The notes under the pieces were generated by a model. It worked only from the letters and a program-made list of their open reading frames with translations, was not told the DNA's origin and ran no database searches. Position numbers and translations under genes: made by a program. A DNA stretch of 64,000 nucleotides from Methylotenera sp. (GTDB lineage Bacteria > Pseudomonadota > Gammaproteobacteria > Burkholderiales > Methylophilaceae), in NCBI GenBank assembly GCA_013141495.1, contig JABFQV010000009.1, forward strand, positions 62,001-126,000. Reading direction: 5' to 3'. Below are positions 45,463 through 55,296 of this stretch, in pieces. The stretch's first letter is position 1, and every line of letters starts with the position of its first letter.

Positions 45463-46749
45463 ATGAAAAAAATTACGCAGCATGCCTTACTCATATTGAT
45501 CACCATGACCATGGTGGCATGTGCAGATAAAAATATTAAATCCCCTACACCAATCCAACCACCTGCTCCACCGTTAGCCAAATGTGACTGCGTCATTGGC
45601 AAGCCGCCAGTTCAAATCGCCGATACTGAAAAACCAGTCGAGCCAAAGCTACCTGACACTACCAAAGATCTCGCCAAGCTTACGGATTACAGCCTGCTCA
45701 AGCCCGCGCAATGGGAAGAAATCGACGGCTTGCAAACAGACAATTTGAGTCTGGCATGGCCGGCATGGATGCAAAGCTGCTCGACCTTAGTCAATAAACC
45801 TACTTGGCAAAAAGCATGCAATGCTGCGGTGCAGTTAAATAGCCAAACAACAAGCAAACCCAGTAAAAATGCAGTACAGGCTTACTTTAAACAATATTTT
45901 TCAGTGTACAAAACAACCAATGTTGATGGCTCAGATAATGGGTTGATTACCGGCTATTATCAGCCGCTGTTAAAAGGCAGTCGCACCCAGTCTGCACAAT
46001 ATCCTTACCCGTTGTATGCAAGCCCTAATGATTTAATAACGGTTGAACTAGACACGTTATTTCCTGAATTAAAGTTCAAACGCGTGCGCGGACGATTAGT
46101 CGGTAATAAATTAGTGCCTTATTACAATCGGGCAGAAATAGAAACCGAAGATTCTCCAGTTAAAGGGCAAGAATTTATTTATATTGATGACATTATTGAT
46201 GTTTTTTTCTTGCAAATTCAAGGCTCCGGCTTGGTGCAGCTAGAAAATGGCGAGCAAGTGCATGTGGGTTATGCCAATCAAAATGGTCATACTTATAATT
46301 CAATTGGCCGTTTGCTGATTGAGCGTGGGGAGTTGACGCTGGCGCAGGCTTCCATGCAGGGCATTAAAAGCTGGGCGCGTAATAATTTAGATAAATTACG
46401 TGAGTTACTCAACAATAATCCAAGTTATGTATTCTTTAGGGAACTGCCAGCAGGCCTGCCAGGTCCACTAGGTGCGCTTGGTGTGCCTATTTTGGGCGGG
46501 CGCAGCGTTGCGGTTGACCCTAAATTTGTACCCTTAGGCGCGCCGGTATTTTTATCTACAACCGAACCCAATAGCAATAAACCTTTAAAACGACTAATGA
46601 TGGCGCAAGACACAGGTGGCGCCATTAAAGGTGGCGTGCGGGCTGACTTTTTTTGGGGTGCTGGGGCTGACGCGGGCGCAAAGGCAGGTGCCATGAAGCA
46701 ACTGGGTAAAATCTGGGTATTATTGCCAAAAGAGTTTGTGCTGAAATGA
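45463..46749 (+). CDS. mltA: Membrane-bound lytic murein transglycosylase A
   Basis: An outer-membrane lipoprotein that cleaves peptidoglycan glycans to anhydromuropeptides, the substrates recycled by AmpD. The lipobox MVACA is near residue 20 from the start chosen at 45463 (MKKITQH); an upstream TTG reading adds unrelated residues. A Pro-rich linker leads to the MltA domain (GLITGYYQPLLKGSRTQ) and the C-terminal 3D domain with conserved aspartates (MAQDTGGAIKGGVRADFFWG). Length 428 residues is within range. Confidence 0.92.
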   Translation: MKKITQHALLILITMTMVACADKNIKSPTPIQPPAPPLAKCDCVIGKPPVQIADTEKPVEPKLPDTTKDLAKLTDYSLLKPAQWEEIDGLQTDNLSLAWPAWMQSCSTLVNKPTWQKACNAAVQLNSQTTSKPSKNAVQAYFKQYFSVYKTTNVDGSDNGLITGYYQPLLKGSRTQSAQYPYPLYASPNDLITVELDTLFPELKFKRVRGRLVGNKLVPYYNRAEIETEDSPVKGQEFIYIDDIIDVFFLQIQGSGLVQLENGEQVHVGYANQNGHTYNSIGRLLIERGELTLAQASMQGIKSWARNNLDKLRELLNNNPSYVFFRELPAGLPGPLGALGVPILGGRSVAVDPKFVPLGAPVFLSTTEPNSNKPLKRLMMAQDTGGAIKGGVRADFFWGAGADAGAKAGAMKQLGKIWVLLPKEFVLK

Positions 46750-46822
46750 TTGCGTTAACTTACGCGTTTCACACTTTTCTGATCAATGATAACGAACCTC
46801 TGAAATAATAGCGGTCATCTAT

Positions 46823-47034
46823 CTATAGCCGGTCTCGTAAATAAAGTCATCTCGTGTCATTCTGAGCGAAGCGAAGAATCCAGTGCGTCCTAGTTGCATT
46901 GTGCTGGATTCTTCGCTTCGCTCAGAATGACGAATTTTTTAGCTGAATGATACTTTGCCATTATTTAGCAAGACTTGCTGGTTCACCAGCTTAGTCGCGC
47001 TTATCAGTTTGTTCTGGTTAGAGGATTAGCTATA
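46823..47034. repeat. Inverted-repeat element, copy 2 (same core as copy 1)
   Basis: The palindromic core at 46846-46934 matches the core of the element at 3192-3350 at nearly every base. The right end AGGATTAGCTATA (47022-47034) and the left end CTATAGCCGGTCT are imperfect versions of the copy-1 ends. About 54 nt are extra on the right side. The element fills most of the gap 46750-47094 between mltA and the diguanylate cyclase gene. Confidence 0.75.
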
Positions 47035-47094
47035 CCATTCTGTAACAGAGCTATTCCTTGCGTGAAATAACCAGAACACGCTATTCACGCAAAA

Positions 47095-48498
47095 TCAGCT
47101 AACGGGATCTGCCGTAAAATAATTAAAGCGCCCTCGCCCCGCAGCCTTTGCTGCATACATCGACTTGTCCGCATTTTTTAGCAACTGCTCCACACTTTTG
47201 CCATTTTGAGGGTAAAAGGCAATGCCAATACTAGCGGAAATATTCAACGTAGCTCCGCCGATGATAAAGGGTTGAGATAACTGCTCAATAATATTTTGTG
47301 CGACCTTGCCCGCGTGCTTAGTGTCGCTGAGCTGCGACAAAATAACGGTAAATTCATCACCGCCCATACGTGCAACCGTGTCGGCTTCACGCACACATTG
47401 GCTGATTCGACCTGCCGCTTGCACTAGTAGCACGTCACCAGCATCATGCCCCAGGGTGTCATTCACCGCTTTAAAATGATCAAGATCAATAAAGAGCAGC
47501 GCCGCAGACTGACTTAACCGGTGCGACATTTTAATTTCCTGCTCTAGGCGATCACGAAACAAACTTCGGTTTGGCAACTGCGTTAGATGGTCATAGTTGG
47601 CCTGCTTCCAGATCAGCTCATCCGCCTTCTTTTTTTCTGTAATGTCAGAAAAAATAGCTACATATAAACGCTTGCTACCATCGGTATTAAAAATAACATT
47701 GATCGATAACCATTCGGCATATTCCTGCCCATTTTTTCGTATATTCCATAATTCTCCATCCCAGTGACCTGTGATGTTTAAACTTTGCCACATCACTTGG
47801 TAAAACTCTTTGCTCTGCCTGCCTGAGCTTAAAAGGCTAGGGTTTTTACCAACAACATCGTGATACGTGTAGCCCGTCATATTAGTGAATGCCGGATTCA
47901 CCGTCACAATCAGGTTGTCGGCATCGGTCACGACGATGGCCTCGCTGGCTGAATCAAAAATTATCGCTGATATTTGCAGATCATTGATATGCTCACGCGC
48001 CAGTTTATGAGAGGCACGTAAATCTAAGTGCGCCATAATGTTTTTCGCTAACACATTGACGGCATCTAACTGTGCTTGGCTCAGGTCACGCGGCACACGA
48101 TCAATTACACACAAGGTGCCCAAATGCAACCCTTCAACCGTGGCAAGCGGCACGCCTGCATAAAAGCGGATGTCTGGATCAGCCGTGACAAGTGGGTTAT
48201 CAAAAAACCGTTCATCTTCCAACGCATCACGCACAATCATGGTTTCATCTTGAAGAATGGCATGCGCACAGAAGGCGACATCTCTATGGGTTTCCTTCGC
48301 GTCCAATCCTGAAATCGCCTTGAACCACTGACGGTTTTCATCTATCAAACTGATGGCGGCAATTGGGGTTTGGCAAATGTAAGAAGCCAATTGAACCATA
48401 GCATCTAGCGCAGCATCAGGCTCAGTGTCCAGAATGTCATATTTTTTAAGTGCGACTAGACGCTCTGCTTCATTATTGGGGAGTGAGGCGATTTTCAT
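47095..48498 (-). CDS. GAF-PAS-GGDEF diguanylate cyclase
   Basis: A soluble c-di-GMP synthase of 467 residues without membrane helices. An N-terminal GAF domain (about 20-165) starts EAERLVALKKYDILDTEP, a common opening for this type. A PAS domain follows (about 175-290) and a GGDEF domain (300-460) with GGDEF at 379-383 and an RxxD inhibitory site (READ). No EAL domain. It is transcribed away from the repeat element and lies downstream of pqqA and its terminator, which should insulate it. Confidence 0.92.
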   Translation of the reverse strand: MKIASLPNNEAERLVALKKYDILDTEPDAALDAMVQLASYICQTPIAAISLIDENRQWFKAISGLDAKETHRDVAFCAHAILQDETMIVRDALEDERFFDNPLVTADPDIRFYAGVPLATVEGLHLGTLCVIDRVPRDLSQAQLDAVNVLAKNIMAHLDLRASHKLAREHINDLQISAIIFDSASEAIVVTDADNLIVTVNPAFTNMTGYTYHDVVGKNPSLLSSGRQSKEFYQVMWQSLNITGHWDGELWNIRKNGQEYAEWLSINVIFNTDGSKRLYVAIFSDITEKKKADELIWKQANYDHLTQLPNRSLFRDRLEQEIKMSHRLSQSAALLFIDLDHFKAVNDTLGHDAGDVLLVQAAGRISQCVREADTVARMGGDEFTVILSQLSDTKHAGKVAQNIIEQLSQPFIIGGATLNISASIGIAFYPQNGKSVEQLLKNADKSMYAAKAAGRGRFNYFTADPVS

Positions 48499-48669
48499 GA
48501 TGTGTCGATGCTATTTTTAAGCTATTTTAGCCCTACTCCAGTTGACGGGCAAGTTGTGGCTATAGTGAATGCTCGTGTCCGAGTAAGATTAAAAACTGAC
48601 GCCAATAAGAATCAGGCGATGAATTGCTACATGACGGTAAAACCAAGCTTTTTATTCGCGCAACTGCTC

Positions 48670-48706
48670 ACATAAAAAAGGGTGCAGTTTGCACCCTTTT
48701 TTATGT
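48670..48706 (-). terminator. Rho-independent terminator after pqqA
   Basis: A perfect 16-bp stem (ACATAAAAAAGGGTGC and its complement) with loop AGTTT, T run on the minus strand. It lies 40 nt after the pqqA stop and separates pqqA from the diguanylate cyclase gene. Confidence 0.85.
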
Positions 48707-48746
48707 GTACGTACTTAATCATACGTAAGCAATTACTTGTTTAAAA

Positions 48747-48818
48747 CTATTTATTCATTACGTACATTGTAACTTCGAAACCGAAACGCATTTCAGTAGC
48801 AGCAGGTTTTGTCCACAT
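48747..48818 (-). CDS. pqqA: PQQ precursor peptide PqqA (orphan copy)
   Basis: A 23-residue peptide starting MWTKPAATEMRFG, with the essential Glu15 and Tyr19 in FEVTMY, the residues that are crosslinked to make pyrroloquinoline quinone. It starts from ATG at 48818 behind a good AGGAGA site 7 nt upstream. It has its own terminator and no pqqB-E genes nearby, so it is an isolated copy that must be processed by enzymes encoded elsewhere. PQQ serves methanol and sugar dehydrogenases. The remaining parts of 48499-48979 show nothing more than the upstream promoter region of this gene. Confidence 0.93.
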   Translation of the reverse strand: MWTKPAATEMRFGFEVTMYVMNK

Positions 48819-48979
48819 AATAATTCTCCTAAGTTAATTGATTCGTACCGCTTTTGCCTAAATAGCATTTGCATTACGTGAATAGAATCATACGGCTAAC
48901 TTAATCTTGCAACACGTCGTTAGTCATTAAAACAAGCTAGTGAAAACCATTAGAACTGCATTGAGTTGATTTTTGGGTT

Positions 48980-51238
48980 TTACTTTTTAAATTTATTCAT
49001 TAACTTTTTAATGCCTTTACGACCAAATTTTCTTTTAAATGTCACTTTAAAGTCATACAAATAAAAAGCCAGCTTTACCTTGAAGGTTAATTTTCTGCCG
49101 ATATTGGCTAGGTATAAGCCCATAAAGCGCTCACGACCCGCCCAATGCAGTTTATTACAAATACGCGCTAAATCAGAAATCCGGTATTTAATAGGCGTTG
49201 GGTGCGTATAAAAGCGTGCGCGTGCGGTATCAATCAGTGAAAAATACAATTCTTTGTTGCCTAACTGCTGTACCAGTACGTTGCCCCCAGACAAATCTCT
49301 AAAAAATGCGCCTGACTGATGCATATGGTGCAGGTAGCTTGCCAGTTGCGCGTAGGTGTCTTCTGCACTGATTGCGCAGTTGTTTTTGGTAAAGTGAAAT
49401 TCTTTATTCTCTTTGGCAAAATGTACGAACATTTCGCCCACTGAACAATCGGCTTTTACATAATTACAGATGTAAAAGTTCTGTTTGAGCGTGCTGTCAT
49501 GTTCTTGCTCAAAAAATGCAACAGGGTGTGCGGTATTCACGCCACGCCTTAAAAGCTCTACCGCGCCATTCCAGCTGCGCTTGGCCTTGCTGGGTTTAAA
49601 CCTATCTAAAAATGCCTTGTGCGGATACATTTTTACCGGTTGCTTAACGGTTACCTGATTTAAAGGGTCACGTGGGTCAGCAAGCGCCCAAATAGCATTG
49701 CGCGCGTGACGCAAGGCATTATTTTTTTGTGGGCTCTTTAGGTTATCAGGATGCAATTGTTGGCCCAACAATGCGGCTTCGTCTGCGCTGTTGGCTAAAA
49801 TCATTCCAAACCAGCCAGTTTGATGGAACGGATAGTATTGCAAGCCTTGAATATGCGCGTGGATGGCGAGGTCTTTGCTTAAAGCTAGATTGCTTTTAAT
49901 GGAAATTAAGCAGTTTTTAGGCCACAGCAGGTAAATAGGTGACTCATTGACAATCTCGGGCATGGTGCTGAGTCTGACGCCATCGCGGTTAATGGCCTCG
50001 GCTTGGCTAACGTCTGCCAAGTCATAAATATCTTGCAATAAAGCAACCTTGCCGTTGATTGTCCACAGCGCATGGATGTCGTGTTGCGCGGTTTGAAAGT
50101 GGTGAATCTCCAAACCGGTTGCTGTTGAGATTGCCGCCTGATAACGCGCGCCTTGTATCATTGATGCGGCTGTTTTAAACGCATTAAAACTGGCATGATG
50201 CCAGAAGTTTTTTAGTTCACCATCTACACTTGCGTAGTGCGTTACACGCTCTAGCGCAGGATATTGGGCGTCATGTAAGCCGTCATCAATCAAACCTTCA
50301 CGATGGCAAATCAATGCGCCCCAAAACACTTGATCTAGTGCGCCCGACGCGGCGTTGAGCAACAGGTAGCGCGCGGCATAATCCGCCTGTTTTTGCTCAC
50401 CATCAGGCAATAAGCGCTGTATGCGGTAAATCGCCCAAAATGCGACGGGTGAGATGAAATGCTTGATGCCGAAGTCGGTGCTAATTTTTTTGAGCAACCG
50501 CGCCTTTTTTATCAGGTTAAATTTTAAAATCGTTGCCCAGCGATATTTAAACACGCGGTGATCAAAGCGCTCAGGTTCTGATACGCGCTCTGAAAATAGA
50601 TTATTAGTGTGCACGGCGGGCAATTGCTTTTTAGCTTTGAGCAAGTCTAATATGCCAATGTTGTAGATAGGCTCAAAGTCTGTGACATTAGGGCCGGCAA
50701 GCTGAATGTTATGTTGTTGCGTGGCGGTGAAAGCAACCTCCCAAGCGCGCAGAAAGCCATTTACCGTATAGCCTGCCCAGCGTTTGCGGTTAATGGTAGT
50801 GCCGATTTCAATCCGCGTAACACTTGCACCAAACCGTGCGAGCACCGCATCTACAAAGGCTTGCCAAATAGCGAGCTCGTGTGCACTTTCCATATTTTTT
50901 GCATGTGCGAAAGGTTGCACTAAATGCAAGGTCACGTTATATTTTTCTGCAATTAAACGCTGTAAAAAGCGCGCATTAAAGCTTTCTAAATCACCATAGC
51001 TAAAATCAAGCCGTACCTGTTTAACGCCTAGCGCCTCCAGTTGTGCAATGACATAATCATCCATACTGGCCTCTGCGGCGGAGGCCACACACACGCCGAT
51101 AAAATCATTGGGGACCACATGGTTAACTGGCGGCAAATGTCCGCGTTTGATGTAAAGCCTGCCGCTTAAAATGTAGGCCAAGCTTTTACGGATAATCGGC
51201 CAAGTGAGCATGCTCGGTTGTTTTTTAGATTGAAGCAT
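48980..51238 (-). CDS. TIM-barrel-like protein fused to a Kdo/WaaP-type kinase-like domain
   Basis: A 752-residue protein I cannot name. The N-terminal half (about 40-420) looks like a (beta/alpha)8 glycoside-hydrolase-like barrel: VKQVRLDFSYGDLESFNARF, then VTRIEIGTTINRKRWAGYTV, FLRAWEVAFTATQQHNIQLA. The C-terminal 200 residues look like a lipopolysaccharide kinase: GAFFRDLSGGNVLVQQ has the catalytic Asp-x-x-x-x-Asn pattern, and LIDTARARF the metal-binding Asp. It is 5 nt downstream of an LTA-synthase-like gene in one operon. The basic C-terminus suits membrane attachment. It probably modifies or decorates a cell-surface glycan or lipid; the fusion itself is unusual. Confidence 0.7.
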   Translation of the reverse strand: MLQSKKQPSMLTWPIIRKSLAYILSGRLYIKRGHLPPVNHVVPNDFIGVCVASAAEASMDDYVIAQLEALGVKQVRLDFSYGDLESFNARFLQRLIAEKYNVTLHLVQPFAHAKNMESAHELAIWQAFVDAVLARFGASVTRIEIGTTINRKRWAGYTVNGFLRAWEVAFTATQQHNIQLAGPNVTDFEPIYNIGILDLLKAKKQLPAVHTNNLFSERVSEPERFDHRVFKYRWATILKFNLIKKARLLKKISTDFGIKHFISPVAFWAIYRIQRLLPDGEQKQADYAARYLLLNAASGALDQVFWGALICHREGLIDDGLHDAQYPALERVTHYASVDGELKNFWHHASFNAFKTAASMIQGARYQAAISTATGLEIHHFQTAQHDIHALWTINGKVALLQDIYDLADVSQAEAINRDGVRLSTMPEIVNESPIYLLWPKNCLISIKSNLALSKDLAIHAHIQGLQYYPFHQTGWFGMILANSADEAALLGQQLHPDNLKSPQKNNALRHARNAIWALADPRDPLNQVTVKQPVKMYPHKAFLDRFKPSKAKRSWNGAVELLRRGVNTAHPVAFFEQEHDSTLKQNFYICNYVKADCSVGEMFVHFAKENKEFHFTKNNCAISAEDTYAQLASYLHHMHQSGAFFRDLSGGNVLVQQLGNKELYFSLIDTARARFYTHPTPIKYRISDLARICNKLHWAGRERFMGLYLANIGRKLTFKVKLAFYLYDFKVTFKRKFGRKGIKKLMNKFKK

Positions 51239-51243
51239 AGCGA

Positions 51244-53229
51244 TTAAGGCAACCGGTAACGTTGTTCGTTATAAAGTAAATCTGGCAGCAATACATTGGC
51301 GAGTGTGCGTTGCTCTAATTCTTTTGCATTGGCAGGTGGAGGCGTTTCACTTAAATGTTTGGTTTTTGCGTCATAAGTTCCGTGTGCAGGCGCTTTGCCT
51401 GAACGTAGCACCACCACTTGATTTCCTGCAGCACTTTCCTGCATCCAGCCAAAGTTGTCGTTATATTGCATCATGGCGCGGCCAAAACTGTCAGGGGCAA
51501 TGCTGGATAAATCGCGCCCGGTCATGGGGTGTTGTGCTTGCACGCCCATGAGCGACAGCAAGGTAACAGGTAAGTCTATTTGGCTGGCAATGCCTGTGTA
51601 GCGCAGTGGTTGAATATCAGCGCCTAAAATAAGCCCAGGAATATGAAAGTGCTCAATCGGCACGAGCGTTTCACCACGTACGCGAATGTCATGGTCGGCG
51701 ACAATTAAAAATACCGTGTCTTTCCAGTATGGGCTTTGCTGCGCTTTTTTGAAAAACTCACCAATCGCGTAGTCGGCGTATTTCACTGCATTGTTATCGG
51801 TGGCTTTAGGTTGCTCGTATAACTCAATGCGACCATCCGGAAACTCAAATGGCGCGTGATTAGAGGATGAAAACGCTAGTGTGTAAAATGGCTTACCAGT
51901 TTTGTGGTGCGCCAAAAGTTGCTCATGCGTTTTGTTGAGCAAATCTTCATCAGAAACACCCCAGCTAGCTTCAAATACTGGATTGATATAATCTTTTTGA
52001 TCCACAATATGTTGAAAACCATTGCTGGTAAAAAACCCACGCATATTGTCAAAGTGCGACTCTCCGCCGTAAATAAACTCTGTGGTGTAGCCTAATTTTT
52101 CGAGCAATGCAGCCAGCGTGAAAAAGTTTTTTTGCGACTTTGAAAGTTTTACAGTGCTGTCAGCGGGCGTGGGCTGAAAACCCGAGGTGACAGCCTCAAT
52201 ACCACGCACAGAGCGCGTGCCTGTAGCATACAGCTGCTCAAACCAAATACCCTGGCTTTTCAGCCTTTCTATATTGGGCGTCACCGGCACGCCGCCTAAG
52301 GACTCTACAAAAGTCGCGCCTAAGCTTTCTTGCAAAATAATCACCAAGTTCAGTGGTTTTTCTCGTTGATGGCTGGGGTTTAGCGTGGTTAAGGTGGGAA
52401 TGTCGGTATCGCTTGCACCTGTGAGTTTGAGTATGTCCTCACGCGGCATTTTGCCGTAGATTTCGCTGGATTTAGTTTCTTTAAGCAAGTTGTAAGTGGC
52501 GTAAATAACAGAATAGCCAGAGTTAAGCACTAAGCTATTCACCATGCTATCTGCAGTAATCGCAAATAAAGCAGGGTTAGCTGGACGGTGGCCTAATGAA
52601 GAACGGATGCCAAAGGCTACTAAAATGAAAATCAGCGGCCAGGTAATCAGTGTTATTTTAAGTGACCAGGCAGATTTAGCATTGAGCCAGGGCTTCATCA
52701 AGCCATGCATCACATAATGCGTAAGGGCAACAAAACCAAGGGCAGCAAAAATGTGAATGCGGAAGCCAACCCACAGCATACTAGCAACTTCATGTGGGTA
52801 CTTTAAGTATTCAACAAAAATACGGTTGGGACGCACGTCATATTCGGAAATAAAACCTGGGGTGGATACCTCTAAAAATACCAGCAGCACTACCGCTAAA
52901 GCGACCCAAGCATAAGTAAACCATTGCCAGCCACGCCACCACTTAGCAATGGCGAATACGGGCATCAATAGTAAGGGGATTAAGCTCAGTAAGCACAGTT
53001 GAATAATATCAACACGTATGCCTTGTATAAAAATAGCGGCAAGCTGACCTGTAGCGTTGACGCGGTCAAATTTCCATAACACCAGCCCGAAGCGTGAAGC
53101 GGATAATACAATAAGCCCGACGACGAACATCACCACTAATGGCGCGTAAGCATCAAACCTGCGTGCAAATTGCCAGAGTTTTTGTACTGCCTTATTGTTG
53201 ATGTGTGACTTAGAACTATAGCGGGTCAT
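51244..53229 (-). CDS. LTA-synthase-family sulfatase/phosphotransferase membrane protein
   Basis: A 661-residue inner-membrane enzyme of the alkaline phosphatase superfamily. Five helices occupy residues 30-235, then a periplasmic catalytic domain. Motifs: NLVIILQESLGATFVESLGG (metal-binding Glu), TGTRSVRGIEAVTSG around the nucleophile, YGGESHFDNMRGFF, and FLIVADHDIR with the Asp-His metal ligands. Many Gram-negative relatives have Thr where Ser is seen after Arg, as I recall. Such enzymes transfer phosphoglycerol or phosphoethanolamine to glucans or lipids. The kinase-like partner downstream suggests a dedicated glycan or lipid A modification. Confidence 0.82.
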   Translation of the reverse strand: MTRYSSKSHINNKAVQKLWQFARRFDAYAPLVVMFVVGLIVLSASRFGLVLWKFDRVNATGQLAAIFIQGIRVDIIQLCLLSLIPLLLMPVFAIAKWWRGWQWFTYAWVALAVVLLVFLEVSTPGFISEYDVRPNRIFVEYLKYPHEVASMLWVGFRIHIFAALGFVALTHYVMHGLMKPWLNAKSAWSLKITLITWPLIFILVAFGIRSSLGHRPANPALFAITADSMVNSLVLNSGYSVIYATYNLLKETKSSEIYGKMPREDILKLTGASDTDIPTLTTLNPSHQREKPLNLVIILQESLGATFVESLGGVPVTPNIERLKSQGIWFEQLYATGTRSVRGIEAVTSGFQPTPADSTVKLSKSQKNFFTLAALLEKLGYTTEFIYGGESHFDNMRGFFTSNGFQHIVDQKDYINPVFEASWGVSDEDLLNKTHEQLLAHHKTGKPFYTLAFSSSNHAPFEFPDGRIELYEQPKATDNNAVKYADYAIGEFFKKAQQSPYWKDTVFLIVADHDIRVRGETLVPIEHFHIPGLILGADIQPLRYTGIASQIDLPVTLLSLMGVQAQHPMTGRDLSSIAPDSFGRAMMQYNDNFGWMQESAAGNQVVVLRSGKAPAHGTYDAKTKHLSETPPPANAKELEQRTLANVLLPDLLYNEQRYRLP

Positions 53230-53301
53230 GCGTTAATCTCAAATCGTAAATGCGTATTATATCGCCTTTAGGTATTGTTTTATCTGCGTTTTACCTACCA
53301 A

Positions 53302-53331
53302 TAAAAACGGGCGCATCAGCGCCCGTTTTTA
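53302..53331 (-). terminator. Terminator after amtB
   Basis: A 13-bp stem TAAAAACGGGCGC/GCGCCCGTTTTTA with a 4-nt loop and a T run on the minus strand, 17 nt after the amtB stop. Confidence 0.88.
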
Positions 53332-53347
53332 CTCACTTAAAACTTAA

Positions 53348-54859
53348 TTACACGTGATACGCACGTTCACCGTGCTCTGTTGTATCTAAACCTTCACGTT
53401 CAGATTCTTCACTTACACGTAACCCGATTAACACATCTACAATTTTGAAAGCAATGAATGAAACCGTTGCTGAAACTACAATCGCGGTACCTACGGCGTA
53501 AGCTTGTGCAGTCATTTGCGCAGCAAAGTTGTATTCACCTACTGCATTTGCAACATAGTCATATACACCCATGCCACCAAGCGCTGGGTTAACAAACACA
53601 CCCGTTGCAAGTGCACCGAAGATACCACCAACTGCATGCACACCAAATACATCAAGCGCATCATCGTAGCCAAATGCATATTTCACTTTAGCCACAAAGA
53701 AGTAGCAGATTGGTGAAACTAACAGACCGATGACAATGGCACCCATAGGGCCTACAAAGCCGCAAGCTGGAGTAATTGCAACCAAACCCGCTACTGCACC
53801 AGAAGCCGCACCTAACATGGATGGTTTGCCTTTGAGTAACCATTCAGCAAAAGCCCATGATAATGTCGCTGCGCCAGTTGCAATCATTGTGTTAACTAAA
53901 GCCAATGCTGCGTAACCGTTAGCTTCAAGGTTAGAGCCTGCATTGAAGCCGAACCAGCCCACCCATAGTAAAGCTGCACCAACCATCGTTAATGTCAGGC
54001 TATGAGGCGCCATTGATTCTTTACCGTAACCGATGCGTTTACCCACCATGATTGCACCTACCAAGCCAGCAATACCAGCATTGATATGTACAACAGTACC
54101 GCCCGCAAAGTCTAGTGCACCTTTTGCCCACAGCCAGCCAGCGTTAGCCAATACGGTTTCAAGTGAAGCTGCATCAGTAATTGCATCAGGGCCGTCCCAG
54201 TACCAAACCATGTGCGCCATTGGTAAGTAGGCGAATGTAAACCATAACACCATGAATGCCAAGATCGCAGAGAACTTCATACGCTCAGCAAATGCACCAA
54301 TAATCAATACTGGTGTAATAGCAGCAAAGGTCAGTTGAAAAGCCACAAATACCAGTTCAGGAATCACAACACCTTTGCTGAATGTTGCAGCAAAAGAGTC
54401 AGGCGTAATGCCGGCTAGGAAGGCTTTACCTAAACCACCAAAGTATGGATTGCCGCCCGTGAACGCTACGCTGTAGCCATAAATAGCCCACAACACACCC
54501 ATGAGAGAGAAAATCATAAAAGTTTGCATGAGTACAGACAGCATATTCTTTTGGCGTACTAAGCCGCCATAAAATAATGCTAAACCTGGAATCACCATCA
54601 GCGTTACCAATACGGTTGCAATTAACATCCAGGCAGTGTCACCCTTATTAGGTACAGGTGCAGGTGCTGCCTCGGCTTCTACAGCAGGCGCGACTGCTTC
54701 AGTTGCTGCTACTGGTGCAGCCTCAACTGCGGGTGCTGCCTCAGAAGTTACAACCGCTGCCGCATCAACCGTAGGAGCAGCATCTTCAGCAAAAGTGTTG
54801 GTGCTAAAGCCAATGCCCAGTGTGGTGATTAAAGCAAATATCGAAATTAACTTTTTCAT
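53348..54859 (-). CDS. amtB: Ammonium transporter AmtB with signal peptide and Ala/Pro linker
   Basis: A trimeric inner-membrane channel for ammonium. The start at 54859 (MKKLISIF) is chosen because AAGGGG lies 6 nt upstream. A signal peptide (ending NTFA) is followed by a roughly 45-residue linker almost only of Ala, Glu, Pro, Val and Thr, before helix 1. Eleven helices follow; DGPDAITDAASLETVLANAG and DFAGGTVVHINAGIAGLVGA are conserved Amt segments, with the channel His in VHINAG and the second twin-His region in the DDALDVFGVHAVGG block. GlnK is encoded 10 nt upstream and regulates it. Confidence 0.93.
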   Translation of the reverse strand: MKKLISIFALITTLGIGFSTNTFAEDAAPTVDAAAVVTSEAAPAVEAAPVAATEAVAPAVEAEAAPAPVPNKGDTAWMLIATVLVTLMVIPGLALFYGGLVRQKNMLSVLMQTFMIFSLMGVLWAIYGYSVAFTGGNPYFGGLGKAFLAGITPDSFAATFSKGVVIPELVFVAFQLTFAAITPVLIIGAFAERMKFSAILAFMVLWFTFAYLPMAHMVWYWDGPDAITDAASLETVLANAGWLWAKGALDFAGGTVVHINAGIAGLVGAIMVGKRIGYGKESMAPHSLTLTMVGAALLWVGWFGFNAGSNLEANGYAALALVNTMIATGAATLSWAFAEWLLKGKPSMLGAASGAVAGLVAITPACGFVGPMGAIVIGLLVSPICYFFVAKVKYAFGYDDALDVFGVHAVGGIFGALATGVFVNPALGGMGVYDYVANAVGEYNFAAQMTAQAYAVGTAIVVSATVSFIAFKIVDVLIGLRVSEESEREGLDTTEHGERAYHV

Positions 54860-54869
54860 TTTCATCCCC

Positions 54870-55217
<348 letters not shown>

Positions 55218-55296
55218 CTAGTTTAATTGTCATGTTGCGACAGAAGTAATACTCAAATCTTCTGTCACATTGATGACGAACAACGACTGTTCGAAA

